From Albugo candida (lineage: Eukaryota; Oomycota; Peronosporomycetes; Albuginales; Albuginaceae): a DNA stretch of 64,000 nucleotides. The notes under the pieces are model-generated. The model was not told the DNA's origin and searched no databases. It saw nothing but the letters and a program-made list of their open reading frames with translations. The stretch lies in the NCBI GenBank assembly GCA_905220665.1, contig CAJNAR010000007.1, forward strand, positions 1-64,000. Direction: 5' to 3'. Of the stretch, positions 9,440 to 22,150 are shown one piece after another. Positions within the stretch are counted from its first letter, which is position 1. Each line of letters starts with the position of its first letter. The position numbers and the translations under genes are program-made.

Positions 9440-12310
9440 CAGGTCGTTGAAGGGGTCCATCGTGTCAGATGCTGTGGAGGAACGGGTGTGACACAGGAGT
9501 ATCTGTATCAGCAGTATCAGAACCAGCTGGCGTTGAATGATTGACAGCAAATCGTAAAACGGGAAATAACGCAACAGATCAATCTTCTTACGGTCTGCTG
9601 TCTACAGTTGATACAGCAAGGTAACGCTCGCAACAAGTACTATGAGAGATTATGTCCCATCAAATCCAAACGCTGTAGGAAAAATGGAGGCTATGAAATC
9701 ACAGCAAAAAAAGATATCCTGCCTAGAGGAAGACTCGCCTGCGGCTAGAGAAGCAAGTTGAGGACTCTATGACAATCAAAATGAGAGTTCCATGAAGGAG
9801 ACATGCAATATTTGGACGGAACGTGTGACGTTGGCTACAGGGGAAAATATGCCTGTAGCCCCGGTTCATAAGGAAGATAAAAAAGATAAAACAAATCATG
9901 GAATTATGTATGGTGTACAATCACCGTGTAAGAATGCTCAATTCGAGCACTGATAGTCGCGTATTTCTGATGCCTGTTGGTGCGTGTATCGACCATAAAG
10001 TGATGAACAGAACTGGTCAATTTGATTTGGAGAAGACGGGGTGATACATCACGGACCAATACCGTTGAACTACTTCCTCTCCATAAGGAATTGCGAGGTC
10101 GAAGACGACGAATAATTGGATAGGGATGCAAAAAGCGCAGCATAGACACAAACCTGCAAGATGCGGATTCAAGAGTAGTGCATTTTCTTGCAGATTATAT
10201 GACAAGACTGTGAAGCAATCAACAAGGTAAGACTTGTAAACAAGAACTAATGATAATATTTGCGACTTCCTTAGTCAACACCAGAACAAATACTAGCATG
10301 CATTTTTTGGAGATTTTCGCAGTCAGCTAGCCGAAGATAGCAATGGTCCATCTCTGCAACACATTGCGTCCGATGACATTCGAAAAGAGGATTCAAAGAG
10401 ACCTGAAGAGTAAAAATAAGGCTTTGAAAGGATCAGCGGTGGTTCTTGTGAGCTAATCTATGATACAGATAAAAATGCTCAAATTCGAATCGTTTTTTCC
10501 TGACAATAGCCGTCACAAGATACCGGAAGATAGGCAGATGGAACGAAACATTGCCAAATCAAATTCGAGGTCAGTCAAAGTTTCGTGAAAAAGCGTTAGC
10601 GAAAAACAGTCTCGGGTATTCGTGGTGCATGCTGTAACCTGTGGCTTAAAGAAGCACGAAGTGGTTGACTGCCGTAGTGTCACTGCAGTAGAGGCAAGAA
10701 AGGTGATTGACAAAAAGCAGGAAAAAAACAGAATTAACAACCGAGAAGCCAAAATGGACTATATATAGATGGGTTGCGGATGATAACGAAGTTATCGTCA
10801 CTTAGGACAGCTATGCTGAAGAATCAGTCGTTACTTTATCGCTTATAGATCAGGTACTACAAACGGAGTATGGTCAAGAGTTCAAGTTGTAGCGATATCA
10901 ATTCCAACTCAAAATTTTGCTCAGCAAAATTCGAAACTTAAGTTGCTAAGCTACACTTAAAATTTGCGGCGGGGGAATCGGGACTTTTGATGCTGAGAAA
11001 TGTGGTTTGCTGGATTGCGGGAAATGATTTGCCGACTGAACTGGGACAGGTCCTGCTAAGAAAAGAAATCTTGCGTCGATTACGCTTCGATCCAAGCCAA
11101 ATGTTGCCTGACACAAGACTGCGTGTGATCGATGTGTAATTTGATCGTGTTGAAATTGGCGGCGAGTTACAAAAGGAAATTGTAAATGCTTTCATTTGAC
11201 ATATGAAGAAGGCGAATTTACGGAGGAGGATCAAGTTCTCGTAAGAGCCGAATAAACAAGCTGGTTTCCAGGAATGAAAAAACAAGATTCTTCGTAGTTC
11301 CAGCTTGTGTCGAAAAACAAAGTGGCGGAAGTAAAGGTGAATCGATCTAGCAACGGATTTAAAATATCAGGATTGTTTTCGAGTTCGATTGTGGAATAAT
11401 GCACCAATGATATGCCACCTCTGAAAGTGCGTCTGAAGGGCGGTGCGAAACCGGTACAATGAAAAGCTCGCAGACATCCGCCAGCGCACCAGCAATTTAT
11501 GCATGAACACCTTCAAATCAGGTGAATGGAGGGTTGTGCTACAGGAATCCCCAAAGCGTTGGTCCTTGCCGCAACTCTTGTTAAGAAGACTGGTATTGCC
11601 AAATCTCGAATGAATATGAACGTGCAGGCGCTAATGAAGAGACAGAGCGAGTATTGTCTCCAGAGTCTATTTCCCATTGGACTTTTTCAAGGCTACTAGC
11701 AGTCCCTACTAGATGAAATCTGTCAGGATTCATTCAGTTTTCTAACGGATATGATTCAGTACACCCAAAACAAGAGTTCTCATGGGCAGCATAGACAGAT
11801 TGGCCTGATGGCAAGCGACTGTTCAAAAATGTTTGCGGACTAGCTGTAGAAGGACTACTGATGTGGTTGGATGCCCTAGCTGGATATGAAATTGATGAGC
11901 AAAAATTGTTGATATTGCTGGAAAAGGGGCTTCTTTTGTGCAAATGAAACGTTTGAAGTTCAACCCGAGAAAAAGCAGCCTTTTTTAAGAAGAAGAAAAA
12001 CTCTGCAGCTGTAATCTCAATGGACGTGGTATGAAGCATAATCCGGATCATATCGCTACAATGATACATCTCTCATCCCCAACAAATGGGCAGGATTTGT
12101 AGCACTTTCTGTGCGGCTAAAATGGATGCGTTCGTCCATTCCCGACTACAAACGCATATTGTAAACGCTAAATGATGCCATGTTGCGAGAGTACAAGCTA
12201 GCAGGAGGTTGTGAAAGCTCTCGTTAGGATAGTCAATATAGATGCGATAAGTTTGACAGAAAAGGAAGATCACTCCCTCGAGCTTGCAAAACAAGCACTG
12301 TCGAAATCAG
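9440..12310 (+). mobile_element. Ty3/gypsy element copy A, partial
   Basis: Plus-strand sequence homologous to the minus strand of the element at 19505-24696. Shared blocks include the gag-region segment 9930-10150 (matches 23800-23960), the protease-region segment 10930-11280 (matches 22600-23030, LLRNVVCWIA block), and the RT start with PPLKVRLKGGAKPVQ at 11410-11460. An RT piece with WLD in the catalytic position follows near 11860-11880. Stops are frequent. RNase H and integrase are missing after about 12300 and no LTR is recognised. Confidence 0.7.
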
Positions 12311-12772
12311 TGGATCTATCCTACCTGGACATCCGCTGAAGGTGTCTTTATTACTAGAATAACACTAAGTGACTTATCTAGATGGCTAGGCTATCTTGAA
12401 TAATAACACAGATTAAAAACGATTCCTGAAAATACCTGTGATAGATAATAGTATGTCTTCTTGTTGATAGCTCTGTTTTGCGGTAATCACCACAATATAA
12501 GACTGTGTCCAGTGTGTATATAGCTCAAAATTTTCCAAAGTAACGTGCTCATGAAACTATTGTGCTCCACACTAGGCTGAAAAAGTGGCATTCAACTGTA
12601 AGTAGATTAGGAATTGCACTTGCACTTCCACTTCCATTTGATGGTGCCGTACCCGCAGCAACGATCGTCTACTCCTAAAAAAGCAATCAAATAATCCTTT
12701 CGTTTCAAGCTCATCCAGCTCCTTAGCAAGCCGAATGCGTTCGTCTTCATCGAATCACTGCCGTAAATGTAT
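12311..12772. other. Gene-free stretch
   Basis: No supportable coding frame or RNA gene. It lies between the truncated gypsy copy and the first member of a diverged direct repeat. Confidence 0.4.
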
Positions 12773-12925
12773 CAATCAAACGACGATTCCGTTCGGTCCA
12801 GACGAAGTGCAGATCACCGCTTGCAATACAGGCCATGAAACCGATAAAATCTGCAGTGAGTCTTTTCATGTTGGTTGCAATGCTGGAACAATTGCACATG
12901 CAGTATGCATCCAGCCTAAACGGGA
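12773..12925. repeat. Diverged direct repeat, copy 1
   Basis: About 150 bp that recurs at 13563-13715 with roughly three quarters of bases matching (shared words ACGACGATTCC and ATTGCACATGCAGTATGC). The minus strand of this copy is open (SGDLHFVWTERNRRLIDTF), suggesting an old coding fragment, but I do not recognise the protein. Confidence 0.6.
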
Positions 12926-12995
12926 ATGGAAAAATGGTCACAAGCAAGATCATCTCCAGCATAAATGTGCCGTGTCATCAGACTGGAAAAAGATA

Positions 12996-13528
12996 GGGAA
13001 TTGCTAAACTCACCCTCGCTTTTTCCTAAACTCATCCCATGCATTTTTTAACCAATCATATTTCATCATCTTTGATAGTTTAGCCAATCACGCTTGATCG
13101 GTTTAAACAATCATAAAACAGCAAATTTTTAATATCCTTGGGCGCTTTTGACATTGAAATCTACCGTCAATCATACCTTCCCGCAAAATGTCTATCACGA
13201 GCCTCCTGGACTTCAATTGGATCTCACTCGAGGACGATGAACAAGCAATTAGAGCGGCGGCCCTCTCTGACGGCTTTCCAGTGAAAGTTGCACGATCCAG
13301 AAACGTCGGAAACAATCCTGAGACCGAAGTGCGAGTAAAAGTTTTCTAATCCACAAACCCGTCGCCTTCCCAGATACAGTATTTGTCAAGCAATAGGACA
13401 TAATGTCAGGAGGTGCAGGTTGCATCAAGTTCAACTTTTATCGAATCAATCAAAATGATGAAATATGTTCGGTTAAAATTGCATGGGGTGGGTTGAGTAA
13501 AAATCGAGGGTGAGTTTAGCAATTCCCA
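12996..13528. mobile_element. 533-bp terminal-inverted-repeat transposon (MITE-like)
   Basis: The left end reads GGGAATTGCTAAACTCACCC and the right end is its reverse complement. The inverted repeats stay similar for about 50 bp each (shared CCATGCA inside). An identical 8-bp direct repeat, AAAAGATA, flanks both ends (12988-12995 and 13529-13536), as target-site duplications do. Eight-base duplications are made by hAT, Merlin and P-type transposases; which applies here is unknown. Inside, a 52-codon plus frame starts at 13188 (MSITSLLDFNW...), too short for a transposase, so the element is probably non-autonomous. Confidence 0.85.
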
Positions 13529-13562
13529 AAAGATATTTTAATTAGATTCCAGTGCGCTGATC

Positions 13563-13715
13563 GAACAAACGACGATTCCTATGTGTCTAGACGAAATGCA
13601 GTGTCACCGCTCACAACGCAATCCATAAATCCGATTTAATTTGCTGATATGTTTTCCAATCCGACCGTAGTGCTAATACGATTGCACATGCAGTATGCGT
13701 CCATCTTGGGCGAGA
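13563..13715. repeat. Diverged direct repeat, copy 2
   Basis: Homologous to 12773-12925 at an offset of about 790 bp. The TIR element lies between the two copies and accounts for 541 bp of that offset. Confidence 0.55.
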
Positions 13716-13978
13716 GGAAAAAAACTGATCCGAACTAGAAAGAAAATCCCAGATCGCACTCTAGAAAGAGTATTGATCGGATTTCACTACCCCACACGAA
13801 GAATGCGTGCACACTATTATGTCGAGCGGAATATCCTTCAAGAACCAGAAACGAGATCGAACTGACAACATTCGAAAGGCTAGACGAAACTGTAAATCTT
13901 CGAGTATCGGTAATAAACGTTTCGAAGATGCCGTGATGTAGCCATGAATATTTGAACTCGTTCTGAATCTAGTGCATC

Positions 13979-14928
13979 CTATCGCTCCCCTGATGACCAA
14001 TGTGTCAAGCTCGGACGACTCTTGGTTGGTTCGGGAGGTTCCAGACGATTCGTGAGAGTCCTGAGCGTGGAATTGATGGAAAATAATGCTGTCTCTCCTT
14101 GCTCTGTAGTCGCATATAAAAATCTACCACTTGTGTTTGTTCGAATCAAAGTGATGAGACCAAGCGTCCAGCGGATACGCTGCAGTATCTGAGTGACTTC
14201 GTTGTCCAGTCGACACAGCAACGTTTCTTCAGCCATATCCGATGCGTTCAGCTCTTCGTCGCTGTGATACATGTCGACAAAATCTTCCTCCGTTGGCCAT
14301 GTGTCGCTTTCACGAAAAAAGTCTTGCAGAATTCAAATCTCGAAAAGCGTGACAAAGAATTTCTTAAATGTTCGATGTGGTTCGTCCACAATGCCAAGAT
14401 TGTACCAAACGTTTTGCGTACTCGGATTACGAGTAGCAGCTTCATATTGTAATTCTTGGTCGCAGTGGAACCACATCGGTTGTTCCATGTAGTACTGACG
14501 GCGTTGTGAAACATTCAAATCGGATATTGTAATGCCCCAATCCATCTGATGCCACATTTTAAATGCGTGCTTCCACCATGACGATATGCTCTCCTATTGA
14601 ACCATTTTTCCATGTCGATGTGGTGCGATGGTGAATATATCCATCGGCTTGTGTGGTCCAAAGGAAGGTTGGTTAAGTTGTAATAATTCCGTCGAAGCAG
14701 TTGTCCAATTCGCAGGAATAATTGTTGGCGCATGGATGCGAACTGCTGCGAAACTGAATACGTTGTAGCTTTGGTCGTCCCACCAAAAATGGAACTTGTA
14801 GTCCTCCATCTTGTCTGCGAAGATATAAAAAAAAAATTGCTGAGTAGGTGAACATGTTTTGAATCTTTGTTGTGTTTCCGACCAAACACAAAGCGATTTA
14901 CCATCGATTGCCACATTCGAATAGTCAC
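13979..14928 (-). pseudogene. LINE ORF2 C-terminal (post-RT) region
   Basis: Overlapping minus frames (14914-14594, 14557-14333, 14514-14248, 14272-13979) read as one continuous protein with frameshifts. It contains a Trp-rich stretch (FHFWWDDQSYNVF, then an MWFHCDQELQ block). Together with its place downstream of the ORF2 start, this fits the region behind the reverse transcriptase. A 105-bp piece (about 14583-14688) is also present at 39315-39419. Confidence 0.55.
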
Positions 14929-14990
14929 TGGGGTTGTGATCGAAGTAAAATTCCTCTTTCCAGCTTATATTCGAACACGATCTTCAGACA

Positions 14991-16472
14991 CTATCCAAAC
15001 GTTTCCGGATCAAGCTGATAAAATGCAGCTGGTAGTCCATCCATACCTGGAGAAGAACTACTCCTCATGTGCTTGATCGCTTCCGCCATCTCAGTAGTAC
15101 TTAACCGAGTTGAGAGACGGTCTTGCTCTGCTGTGGCAAGGGAAACTTGAATCGAATCGAGTAACTTCTTTTGCTTTCTTTCACTTGGATCATTTGAGTC
15201 GGTCTCGGAGCTATAAAGAGAGCCCATGACACCACCCCAATGATCTCTGAATTCGTCAATAAACTCCCTGAGGTTCGATGTCACGGTACCACATTTTTTT
15301 GTAACATTTTCGATCGGCACGCGACGACAAGAACTATTCGGAGGGCGAATAAAATGCTTGGAAGAGTTCTCCATATGCTTCACGTGATGGTCGAAGCTTT
15401 CATCTTGGTTGTATTTCGCATTGTTTTCGACTGAAAATTTAAATTGTTGGAGACTCGCTTCATAAAAATACCGTGACTCATTGGTGTCTTGGATGCGATA
15501 TCGAGCTGCTGCGACTTTCAAAACACGCTGGCTAGACTCAACATCACGTCGGCTATCTTTTGCAACCTTTTGTTCAATGCGTTGAAGCTGTTTCTTGATT
15601 TTCGTCTTCCAACTTTCCCACATCTTACCGGGCTTCGAAGGTGTCCGTAACTGTCCGAGCACCAAAATCGCTTCCAATTCGACAACTTTAGGATATTCAA
15701 ATAGTCGTAATGAACATTTCCAATATCCTCGACCCGGAGATTGAGTTGGATTTGTAAAAGTTACTTTTTGTGCCAGATGATCTCCGGCCTGTCGTGGACA
15801 AAAATACTCAGAGGTTTTGTATACCATATTGAATATCTCTTCCGACATGCAGATATAATCAAGTCGATTTTTGCGCGGTAATGGTCCCGTAAATACTTTT
15901 TCAGTCGGATGTTGGATTCGCCAAGCGTCTACCACACCCAACTGTGAAAGCCATTCCAAACACGCTAATCGACTTGGTTCGTGTCGAATTGTTCCACTCG
16001 AAGCATGGATAGCTGGATCGAGTGGTGTGTTGAAATCACCAAATACGATATGTGTTGCGGTCGATTCGAAAGTGTTTGAAAGCAATAACCCATAAAAACC
16101 CACTCGTTCCTCGGCCTTGACCGGTGCATATACATTGTGAATATATACCGGTGCATCGTGAATGATAAGACGCAAAACCAAATAACGATTTCGAATGTTT
16201 CGTTCGGTCAGTTCTTCAGCTGTTGAGTAACCGGGAAAGTCTGAAGGAAGGATTGTCATGACGCCGCCCCTGCGGTTTTGAGTCGGATGGAGAAAAGCAC
16301 TGTTGTGATCATTGACAAACATTTTGTGCTGCATTTTTGAGGATAATAAAAACTGAAATGAGTCCAGTTGGTTGCGTTCGTGAAACTTGGTTTCTTGAAC
16401 ACAACAAATGGAGTGCTGTGATAGGATGTGGTCGATAAAAAGATGACCATTTTTTATGAATTCCATTAACAT
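14991..16472 (-). pseudogene. LINE ORF2: apurinic-type endonuclease and start of RT
   Basis: A 493-codon open frame carries the endonuclease/exonuclease/phosphatase fold. It has CCVQETK (catalytic Glu), RGGVMTILPSD, VYIHNVYAP, HIVFGDFNTPLD and LDYICMS (Asp/His motifs of L1-type endonuclease). A coiled linker follows, then SSSSPGMDGLPAAFYQ, the conserved entry to the RT domain. The frame stops right there, about 1.5 kb of RT core (including the YxDD site) is absent, and the C-terminal region follows. The endonuclease frame is intact, so the loss may be fairly recent. Confidence 0.8.
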
Positions 16473-16522
16473 TCACCTTGAGTGCTGAGATATTGTTCCA
16501 CGTTGAGATAATCGAGGAGCCC

Positions 16523-18887
16523 TTAGCATTCACGCTGAAGTGGACCGGAAATCAGCCTCATTTCACCATCTTCTTTTGAGAGATGAAGTGTTGCTTTCTC
16601 TTCTGGGAAAAAGCTGAGATTGATTGAGAGCTCGCCGATATCGCCACAGAGAAGTCCTTGCCATTTACCTCCAAACCATTGAGACCAACATTTTATGCCC
16701 ACATCGGAGCGTAACAACAAGATGAGCATATTGATTGGGAGTAAACGACAATGGTGACCCGGAATCCAAATCACTGGTCTATCGGTGAGATAGTGGATCC
16801 AGTGATCGTTTGTGTAAAATGTCGGGGCAGTAGACATAATTAATAATTCCAATAATGCGACAGCTTTGGTCGCCCGAGTCAAACCGTGAACAGTGTCCGG
16901 CACTGACTTCCACCACAGCATCACTTTCTCGAACAATACAGCTCTCTTTAGGGAACTTTTCCACCAACGTGGCGATTCCATCGCGTCGTAAACGTGACAT
17001 CTTCGCCGATATTGTGCGCTGCAAAAACGCGATTGATTAGAAGTAGATGTGCTACTTCGTCCAACGCAGGATCATTCGACTCCATGCATGGAATAAGCAC
17101 CACATGCATAGTGATGGGATGATCTAATGCTGCCCGGATGATTTGGTCCGGGTTAGTACAAAACTGTACGAGGCGACGCACATGAGGGATGCACGTATCG
17201 GCTTGAACCAGCTTGTCCGGTCGAAGCTGGTGGAGTGCAATTTTGGAATCCATTTCCATGAGCTCTCCGATTTCACCAATTCGAGTTGGTCGCTCTACTT
17301 TTACCACCGTTGTATGACGCTCCTTATAAAAGTGTGCCACCTCTTTCGAAGTGGCTATCTTTGTTGACATCCGTGCTTTCACGGGAATAATTTGAATGCG
17401 GTTGCCATGCTCTGGATTGGCAACCGCTTGGACTTCTTCGACTTCCACCTCCATGGTTGCGAGCACAGCAAAGTAATTGCTTGTCGCCAACGTCGGGAGC
17501 GCCCGAGGTGGTGCATTGGAAACCATTTGGTCGAACGGCTCAGTCCGATTACGCTTTCCCCGTGTCCATGCCAACTGCATTTATGTGTCACCATCCTTCT
17601 CCACCCGTGGATGGGAAGATGATTGACTTTTCAGTTGGAGGATTGGGGGAGTAGGCTGAGATAAGTCTGGTGACCCTGGTGGTGAGATAGAGGGAGGACT
17701 GTTGAGCTCCAACGAAATTTGGCCGGAATCTTTTCGCTCCGGTCGCCTCGTCTCCAATTCTGAATTTGAACTGGCTTCTCCACCTTTTTTGGGACAACCG
17801 CGACTGTCTTTGGCGTGGTTGTTTGTTTTTGTTTTCCATGTTGTCGGTGTGCTTGTTTTTGATTCTGAGGTTGAGTGTGATTTGTGTTTGTTTTTTTTTG
17901 TTGGGGTTCTTTTTGTTTTCGTTTGGCTGTTGTCGCGCTCCCGTGGATAATGCAGCACCCAAATCCAAGCAGTACGGTCCACGTTGACCAAAACGTGGTC
18001 GCTCCGTTGGAATAGGAGCATTCTTACCCCGTACTGGGTAAAGTTGTTTGTCGTATTCGATTTGTTCAATCACTTTACCAACTCGAACCAGTTGTTGGGG
18101 ACACGTCGAACAGCCAAAGTAGACTCTCCATGTCGACATCACCACTTCTTTAGTGGGAACCGTTTAGTGGGAACCGTCTCACGAAAGGTGTCATATACCA
18201 CTTGACACCCGAGTTTGTGAAGAGAGCGGAGAATGTTATTCCGTTCTTCCTCCACGCCGACACCGAAAACATCGAGGTAGTACTTTGTTTCAAGAGTATC
18301 AAACTCCCGAAAAAAATACTTTCCCCCAACGATAGTCACCGGCTGACACTCCAACTGTTGGCAGGCATCCGCCGTGGTGACCATCACCCTGATGTTTCCC
18401 CAGGCATTTTGGATACCTGAGCGATTGACCGGCTCTCCAGTAGGCTTTCAAGGACCGGATTGCCGTGGTCTCGTATTAAGGAGGTCAAAATTTTCCCATT
18501 TAGAGTACGGGTCAAGTACTGGCCCGTCTCCAAGACCATAGGGAAGGTTGCTATCCGGATTTGGAAAGGTCTTGCTGCTTCCAATTTCACAGACAAAACA
18601 GACCAATCCGGGTGCTCCCCATCAGCATATAGCTGCAGTATAGCCTCGATATCCGAGGCTTTTGGCTTTGGGAGCTCCACGCGAAATTTCGCCCGAGCTC
18701 TAGCCTGGTCCTTACGTAAGGACTCCTGCGACTTGAATATTTCTGCCAAAGTGGGACCTTTGGTGTCGTCCACACTTGCAGTTGCAGTTGCCTTTGGGTC
18801 ACTCTGTGACGAGGCAACGACAGTACCGCTTGTACCACCGGTACCACATCCTACACCGGTAGTACCGGTATTACCCTGTACCGTCAC
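16523..18887 (-). pseudogene. LINE ORF1 region
   Basis: Consecutive minus frames 18887-18384, 18387-18139, 18145-17588, 17580-16948 and 16981-16523 overlap by a few bases to tens of bases. They appear to be one ORF1-type protein broken by frameshifts. The visible protein is Thr/Gly-rich at the start, then has a folded part (RVYFGCSTCPQQLVRVGKVI) followed by a Lys/Thr-rich low-complexity stretch. No zinc knuckle is seen. The assignment rests mainly on its position directly upstream of ORF2. Confidence 0.5.
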
Positions 18888-19504
18888 ACTGGGGTGGGGG
18901 TACTTTCCACGTCATCACATAGGGGTGATGACTCATCAAGAATCATGCAATCACCCAAGACAGGGTGACTCGTGAGGGTTGCCACGTCACTGCAAGTTGA
19001 CGCTAGCACCCTTGGTTGTGTCGATATGTCGACTTGAACCATTGTTTTCGAGAGGAAAGAGTTGAAAAAAGTCGTTTTTTCGAAATGTTTTTACTAAATT
19101 AGCGGGTTACGTAGTAGCCGGCAAATTGAGAAGTTACAAGGATTCATATAGAACCTGATGCAGTAAATTCACAGCAAATATTATACGTGGTAGCGCATGC
19201 GGGGTCATCAGGTCATCGTACCAGTAACGCAATATTGCACATATTGCCAAATCACGTGGCGTGGACGACGATGAAGGGTGATGTGAAGCATTTTGTAGAT
19301 AAGTATACACATTTTTGGTCTCAAATTGAAAAAAATGTCCACGACCGTTTGTTGAAACATTGCGGGCAACACGGCCATATGAGATTATCGGTCGTTACCG
19401 AAACGAATAAACCGGTTCTGTCTGTTTTGGTTTTGTATGATGGTATGAATAGATCTTAGACTAGACCAGTTTGAACGCTATGGAGTAGTTTTACGATGGG
19501 CAAG

Positions 19505-19699
19505 TGTTGTAAGTCCACACTTCGAAACGCAGCCTCCCTCTCCTCGTTCACATGGCGCCGTATAACTTATTACTTAGTTGTTAAAAGTTTGCCTTCTCTA
19601 TTTACCAATTTTTGCTCTTCCATAAACCCGCTACCCCGTAACCAGATCCGCACTCCGTGACTCAACTACAACATAGCCGGATCCGGTCCAGATCCAAAA
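19505..19699 (-). repeat. LTR of gypsy copy B (left)
   Basis: Begins TGTTGTAAGTCC and shares long blocks with 24506-24696 (CTTCGAAACGCAGCCTC, GGATCCGGTCCAGA). The exact inner end is blurred because the terminal CCAACA of the partner reads CCAAAAC here. Confidence 0.8.
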
Positions 19700-20980
19700 C
19701 TTCTTCCAAAAGGTATCTTCAGCTCGCTGATAATATCTTTGTTTACAGGGTCCTCTTGGTGACGCAATGCATACGCCTGAAGCGCCGCAGGAACATCTTC
19801 CTTTGAATGAGCTACGGGCTCCTATGCATTCTCATTTCCGTCTAGGACGACAGGCTCATTGCTTTTCCATCACGTGGCCTTCACTATTGTGAGCGACATG
19901 GGCCAATAGGTCACCTTCGAATTTCAAATCTTGTCCGCATGAAATTTGAGACGCCCAGCTTTGCCTTCGCGTTCCTGGCCAGTGATAAAAAGTTTCGCCG
20001 TAAGAATTCAGTTTGAGCTGAACCCGTCACCGTTGCCGGTCTGAACCAGTGAGAACGCAAGTTGTCGCGCTTTGTGTGGGCGTTAAAGGCATGAATTTGT
20101 GCATGGTAACCGCGCTCGCACGAAGGTATTTGAATTGGAGTACTTGCAACTCGTGAATGCATTTCAACGTCATGGTCGGGAATGAACAGCTAGGCAGCGC
20201 GCCATCCCCGTCATCACCAGCGCTTCACCCTCCAAAGACGGCGACATGGATTAGTTGAGAACATATTGATACCAAAAGAAAATGTTGAACGTAGCCAGTC
20301 ACGCAAATGAATTCGCGATTCACTCGCGAGAGTATGAAATACTCGAAGTAGCTCTTTGTTTACCACTTTAACAGTTCCATTCGCCCAGGTTCATCGTGCA
20401 GCCTTGATGTAGGCGGGGGTCCCCGATCACTGCATTTTTGAGATGTGATTCTTGATGGCTTACTTAGCGGTTACATATTCCAAATGATGCAATCCAATAT
20501 TAGCAATACCTCGCGCATGATTAAGGCATCTGCCCAGCGATGTCTTTGAGGTACACATACTTGATTGCATCTTCTTCAAGCACGTGAATATAGCGCTGTA
20601 CCGTACTCGAATTCCCAATATACACATAGTCCCATTGTAATGTATCTTTCGGCTTCGTACCATGTAGCCCTTCTCCAAGACTTCACATTACTGTTCCGTC
20701 CGTATCACTAAAGTGTAAACATTGCTTTACAAACACCTGAACATCTTGCTTCAATGTTGTCCAGTCGTAAAGCTCGGCCACATTTTGAGTCGTCACATCG
20801 ACCCCTCCCCCTCCAGGACCACTAATACCAAAATAGCCACTACGAACAGTGTAACCTGGAGCTCAGACGCCTCGTCTGGCATTCAAATTCTCCCGGATTT
20901 CGTACGGTACACGCCATCAAGATGTTGATCAACTGAATCTTAGCTGCTTTCTGGGCTTAGCCAACTTCTTCCATGGTCGG

Positions 20981-21211
20981 CTATACATGATTCCCTTCCA
21001 AAGTTGGCGACAGCGGGCGGGGTTCTTGGTAAATCACGCATACTGTTCGCATCGGCGAACCCCATCGGGATAGAAGATCCGCCCAGATATTTTCCACGCC
21101 AGTGATATCGTGTGTTTCATACCGATATGCCATTAGAAGGATGGCCCACCGCTGCAACTTTGCGGCTGTGTATTTCGGTACACTTGCGATAAGACTGCGA
21201 GGATTGAACAT
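20981..21211 (-). pseudogene. Gypsy RNase H end
   Basis: A 76-codon minus frame with LQRWAILLMAYRYETHDITG, then a V-E-N-x-x-A-D-L-L-S-R-W motif. This is the conserved end of the Ty3/gypsy RT/RNase H domain (AD-x-LSR). It belongs to copy B. Confidence 0.8.
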
Positions 21212-21907
21212 ATGCTAAAGATTCCGATGATCGGTAAACAAATTACATCCACTTAGGCAGTGCAGCAGGTAGTCGGCACGGCGACAGGTTTCCACAACGC
21301 GTAGGCCTCCTTTTCCACTATTTCCCACTTGATGAAAGCGTCACTGAAGGTGCCACCTAAAAACATTGAAGGCTGATGGTCTTGCTAGTTCTAGTTCTAA
21401 CTTTTTGTTTCCATTTGTTTAGAAACCTGCGTTATCACTGCTCCCCGATAACAATCCTATGAATCCGTGAATACGCATAGCTGCTTGTTGATTTCCAGGT
21501 GAGATAACTCCACTGATTTCGAGAGTTCCTTTTTTGCACGGTTGAGGCAGAATTCTTCTTTCTGGTCCAGCCTAATTCATCCATATTGACTTTCTTGACC
21601 TGATAGATTTTACGACATCCGGCTCGCTCGTACTCTCGCTCTATGGCATCCGTTTACGTTGCCACTATGCGATTGTAGCCGGGAATCGAAGAACGCTTCC
21701 ATCCCAAACGACACAGAAACTGCTGCAACTCCTCTCCATTTTTGTTAGGGAGAACAAATTAACCAGTGCAGCGATACGCCACGGATCATGCTTCATACCA
21801 CTTCCACCGATAATGCGGCGCACTATTTTTCTTCCTGCTGGAAAAGCTGTTTTTGCTCGGGTTCAACTTCAAACGTTGCGTTTCGCACACCATAAGCACT
21901 TTCCCAA

Positions 21908-22150
21908 CTATATCAACAGGTGTTGTTCATCCGTTACGTGCCCAAGTAAGTCATCTAACCATATCAGTAGCCCCTTGTACAGCAAATCTGCAAGCATTTC
22001 TTGTTCAGTCGCTTGGCAGCAGGCCACACTGTCTGTGCCACCCATCAGAACTCTTCTTGGGTTGTACACAACCATATCCGTTAGAAAATTGAACAACTCC
22101 TGATAGTTTCCAAGCGTTGGAAACTGCCAGTGGTCTTTGGAAAAGTCCAA
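21908..22150 (-). pseudogene. Gypsy reverse transcriptase fragment
   Basis: Minus frame containing DFSKDHWQFP, a PRRVLMGGTDSVACCQ block and LLIWLDDLLGH. WLDD stands in the place of the usual YxDD catalytic box. This order is standard for Ty3/gypsy RT. Confidence 0.8.

Larger units (their letters stand above)
13745..19060 (-). mobile_element. Non-LTR retrotransposon (LINE), RT core deleted
   Basis: On the minus strand, from right to left, this has a possible 5' UTR, an ORF1 region, an ORF2 endonuclease and the first residues of the RT domain. It then jumps directly to a post-RT C-terminal region. Its 5' end abuts a gypsy integrase fragment. No terminal poly-A or target duplication could be identified at the left end, so both limits are approximate. 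Confidence 0.75.

Noticed and set aside
10030..10200. Conserved block shared with 23720-24000 as a possible host gene
   Set aside because: It lies in the gag region of both gypsy copies, in opposite orientations, so it is element sequence.
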